Part shown: positions 63,963 to 64,000 of the stretch, one piece after another | Numbering within the stretch: the first letter of the stretch is position 1 | How the letters are laid out: each line of letters starts with the position of its first letter | Source: Aeromicrobium sp. 9AM | GTDB lineage: Bacteria; Actinomycetota; Actinomycetes; Propionibacteriales; Nocardioidaceae | NCBI RefSeq assembly: GCF_902506105.1 | Contig: NZ_LR733304.1 | Coordinates: 1,969,458 to 2,033,457, forward strand | Length of the DNA stretch: 64,000 nucleotides | Reading direction: 5' to 3' | Notes under the pieces: model-generated | Databases searched by the model: none | Told to the model about the DNA's origin: nothing | What the model saw: only the letters and a program-made list of their open reading frames with translations | Position numbers and translations under genes: made by a program

Positions 63963-64000
63963 ATGACAGAAGTCGCCACCGCGCCCTCGGCAACGAGCTT
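63963..64000 (+). CDS. Start of a gene cut by the window edge
   Basis: An ATG preceded by GAGGAGAACCC opens a frame of 12 visible residues (MTEVATAPSATS). The product cannot be identified. Confidence 0.45.
   Translation, partial: MTEVATAPSATS

Overview
The window is a 64 kb stretch of a high-GC actinobacterial chromosome, most likely from the Nocardioidaceae (Aeromicrobium or a close relative). This rests on the very high third-position GC, frequent GTG starts, the mec-cysO-cysM / murI / rph / rdgB / clpS / pncB neighbourhood known from mycobacteria and relatives, an Lhr helicase followed by a Nei-type glycosylase, actinobacterial DUF3039/DUF2017/DUF503 genes, a PHO box of the actinobacterial GTTCACC type, and a striking density of the palindrome CGTACG. 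Assignment to genus is inference. No phage, transposase, integrase, CRISPR array, rRNA or replication origin was seen. One tRNA (Leu, anticodon UAG) is present.

Layout. 1-4.1 kb: small zinc-finger proteins, an SDR-like reductase, a methyltransferase, a YczE-type membrane protein, DUF503 and a PaiB-type flavoprotein. 4.2-9.7 kb: three consecutive minus-strand genes for large secreted proteins that end in LPDTG plus a transmembrane helix. They are unusual because a conserved 45-62 residue tail continues into the cytoplasm, and because they share a related 5' leader and terminator. 10.0-18.4 kb: a complete kdpFABCDE potassium-transport operon, including the 29-residue KdpF, plus an extra KdpD-like DUF4118 protein without a kinase domain. 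Both kdpF and the DUF4118 gene are preceded by 11-bp-spaced GTCAAG repeats that look like KdpE sites. 18.5-18.8 kb: the core of a cupin gene enclosed by an ~80-bp inverted repeat. 18.9-21.4 kb: two HpcH/HpaI-fold CoA-lyase genes and a TetR regulator. 21.5-22.0 kb: two very small genes with strong ribosome sites around a terminator. 22.1-23.5 kb: a Tat-exported alkaline phosphatase behind a PHO box.

23.8-29.4 kb is mixed housekeeping and transport (FUSC, peroxiredoxin, tRNA-Leu, BenE, TrmL, an SGNH hydrolase). 29.4-35.1 kb is the conserved rdgB-rph-MBL-murI-(prs)-cysM-cysO-mec block. Here CysO carries five extra residues after its GG, and a divergent PRPP synthetase gene sits inside the block. 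35.2-39.1 kb holds an ABC exporter with a SHOCT protein and its probable two-component system. 39.2-44.1 kb holds a TetR/hydrolase pair, clpS-DUF2017 and the NAD-salvage pair pncB-pncA. 44.3-49.4 kb is a run of enzymes (Eis-like and GNAT acetyltransferases, a flavin oxidoreductase, an MpaB-type oxygenase, an esterase). 49.4-56.6 kb holds a helicase with DUF3039, YqgE, a MerR regulator, a TetR regulator divergent from an unknown gene across a repeat-rich operator, a DUF3048 lipoprotein, and an ArfA-like OmpA/BON protein paired with a Lys/Ala/Pro-rich membrane protein. 56.7-64 kb: lhr-nei, an unknown membrane-anchored protein, a VKOR-like protein and the first codons of a gene cut by the window edge.

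Coding is dense and intergenic regions over about 250 bp are few. Those upstream of the three LPDTG genes, the kdpF-lyase gap and the phoA-FUSC gap are described as separate features. Long open frames antisense to real genes are abundant because of GC bias and were not annotated.
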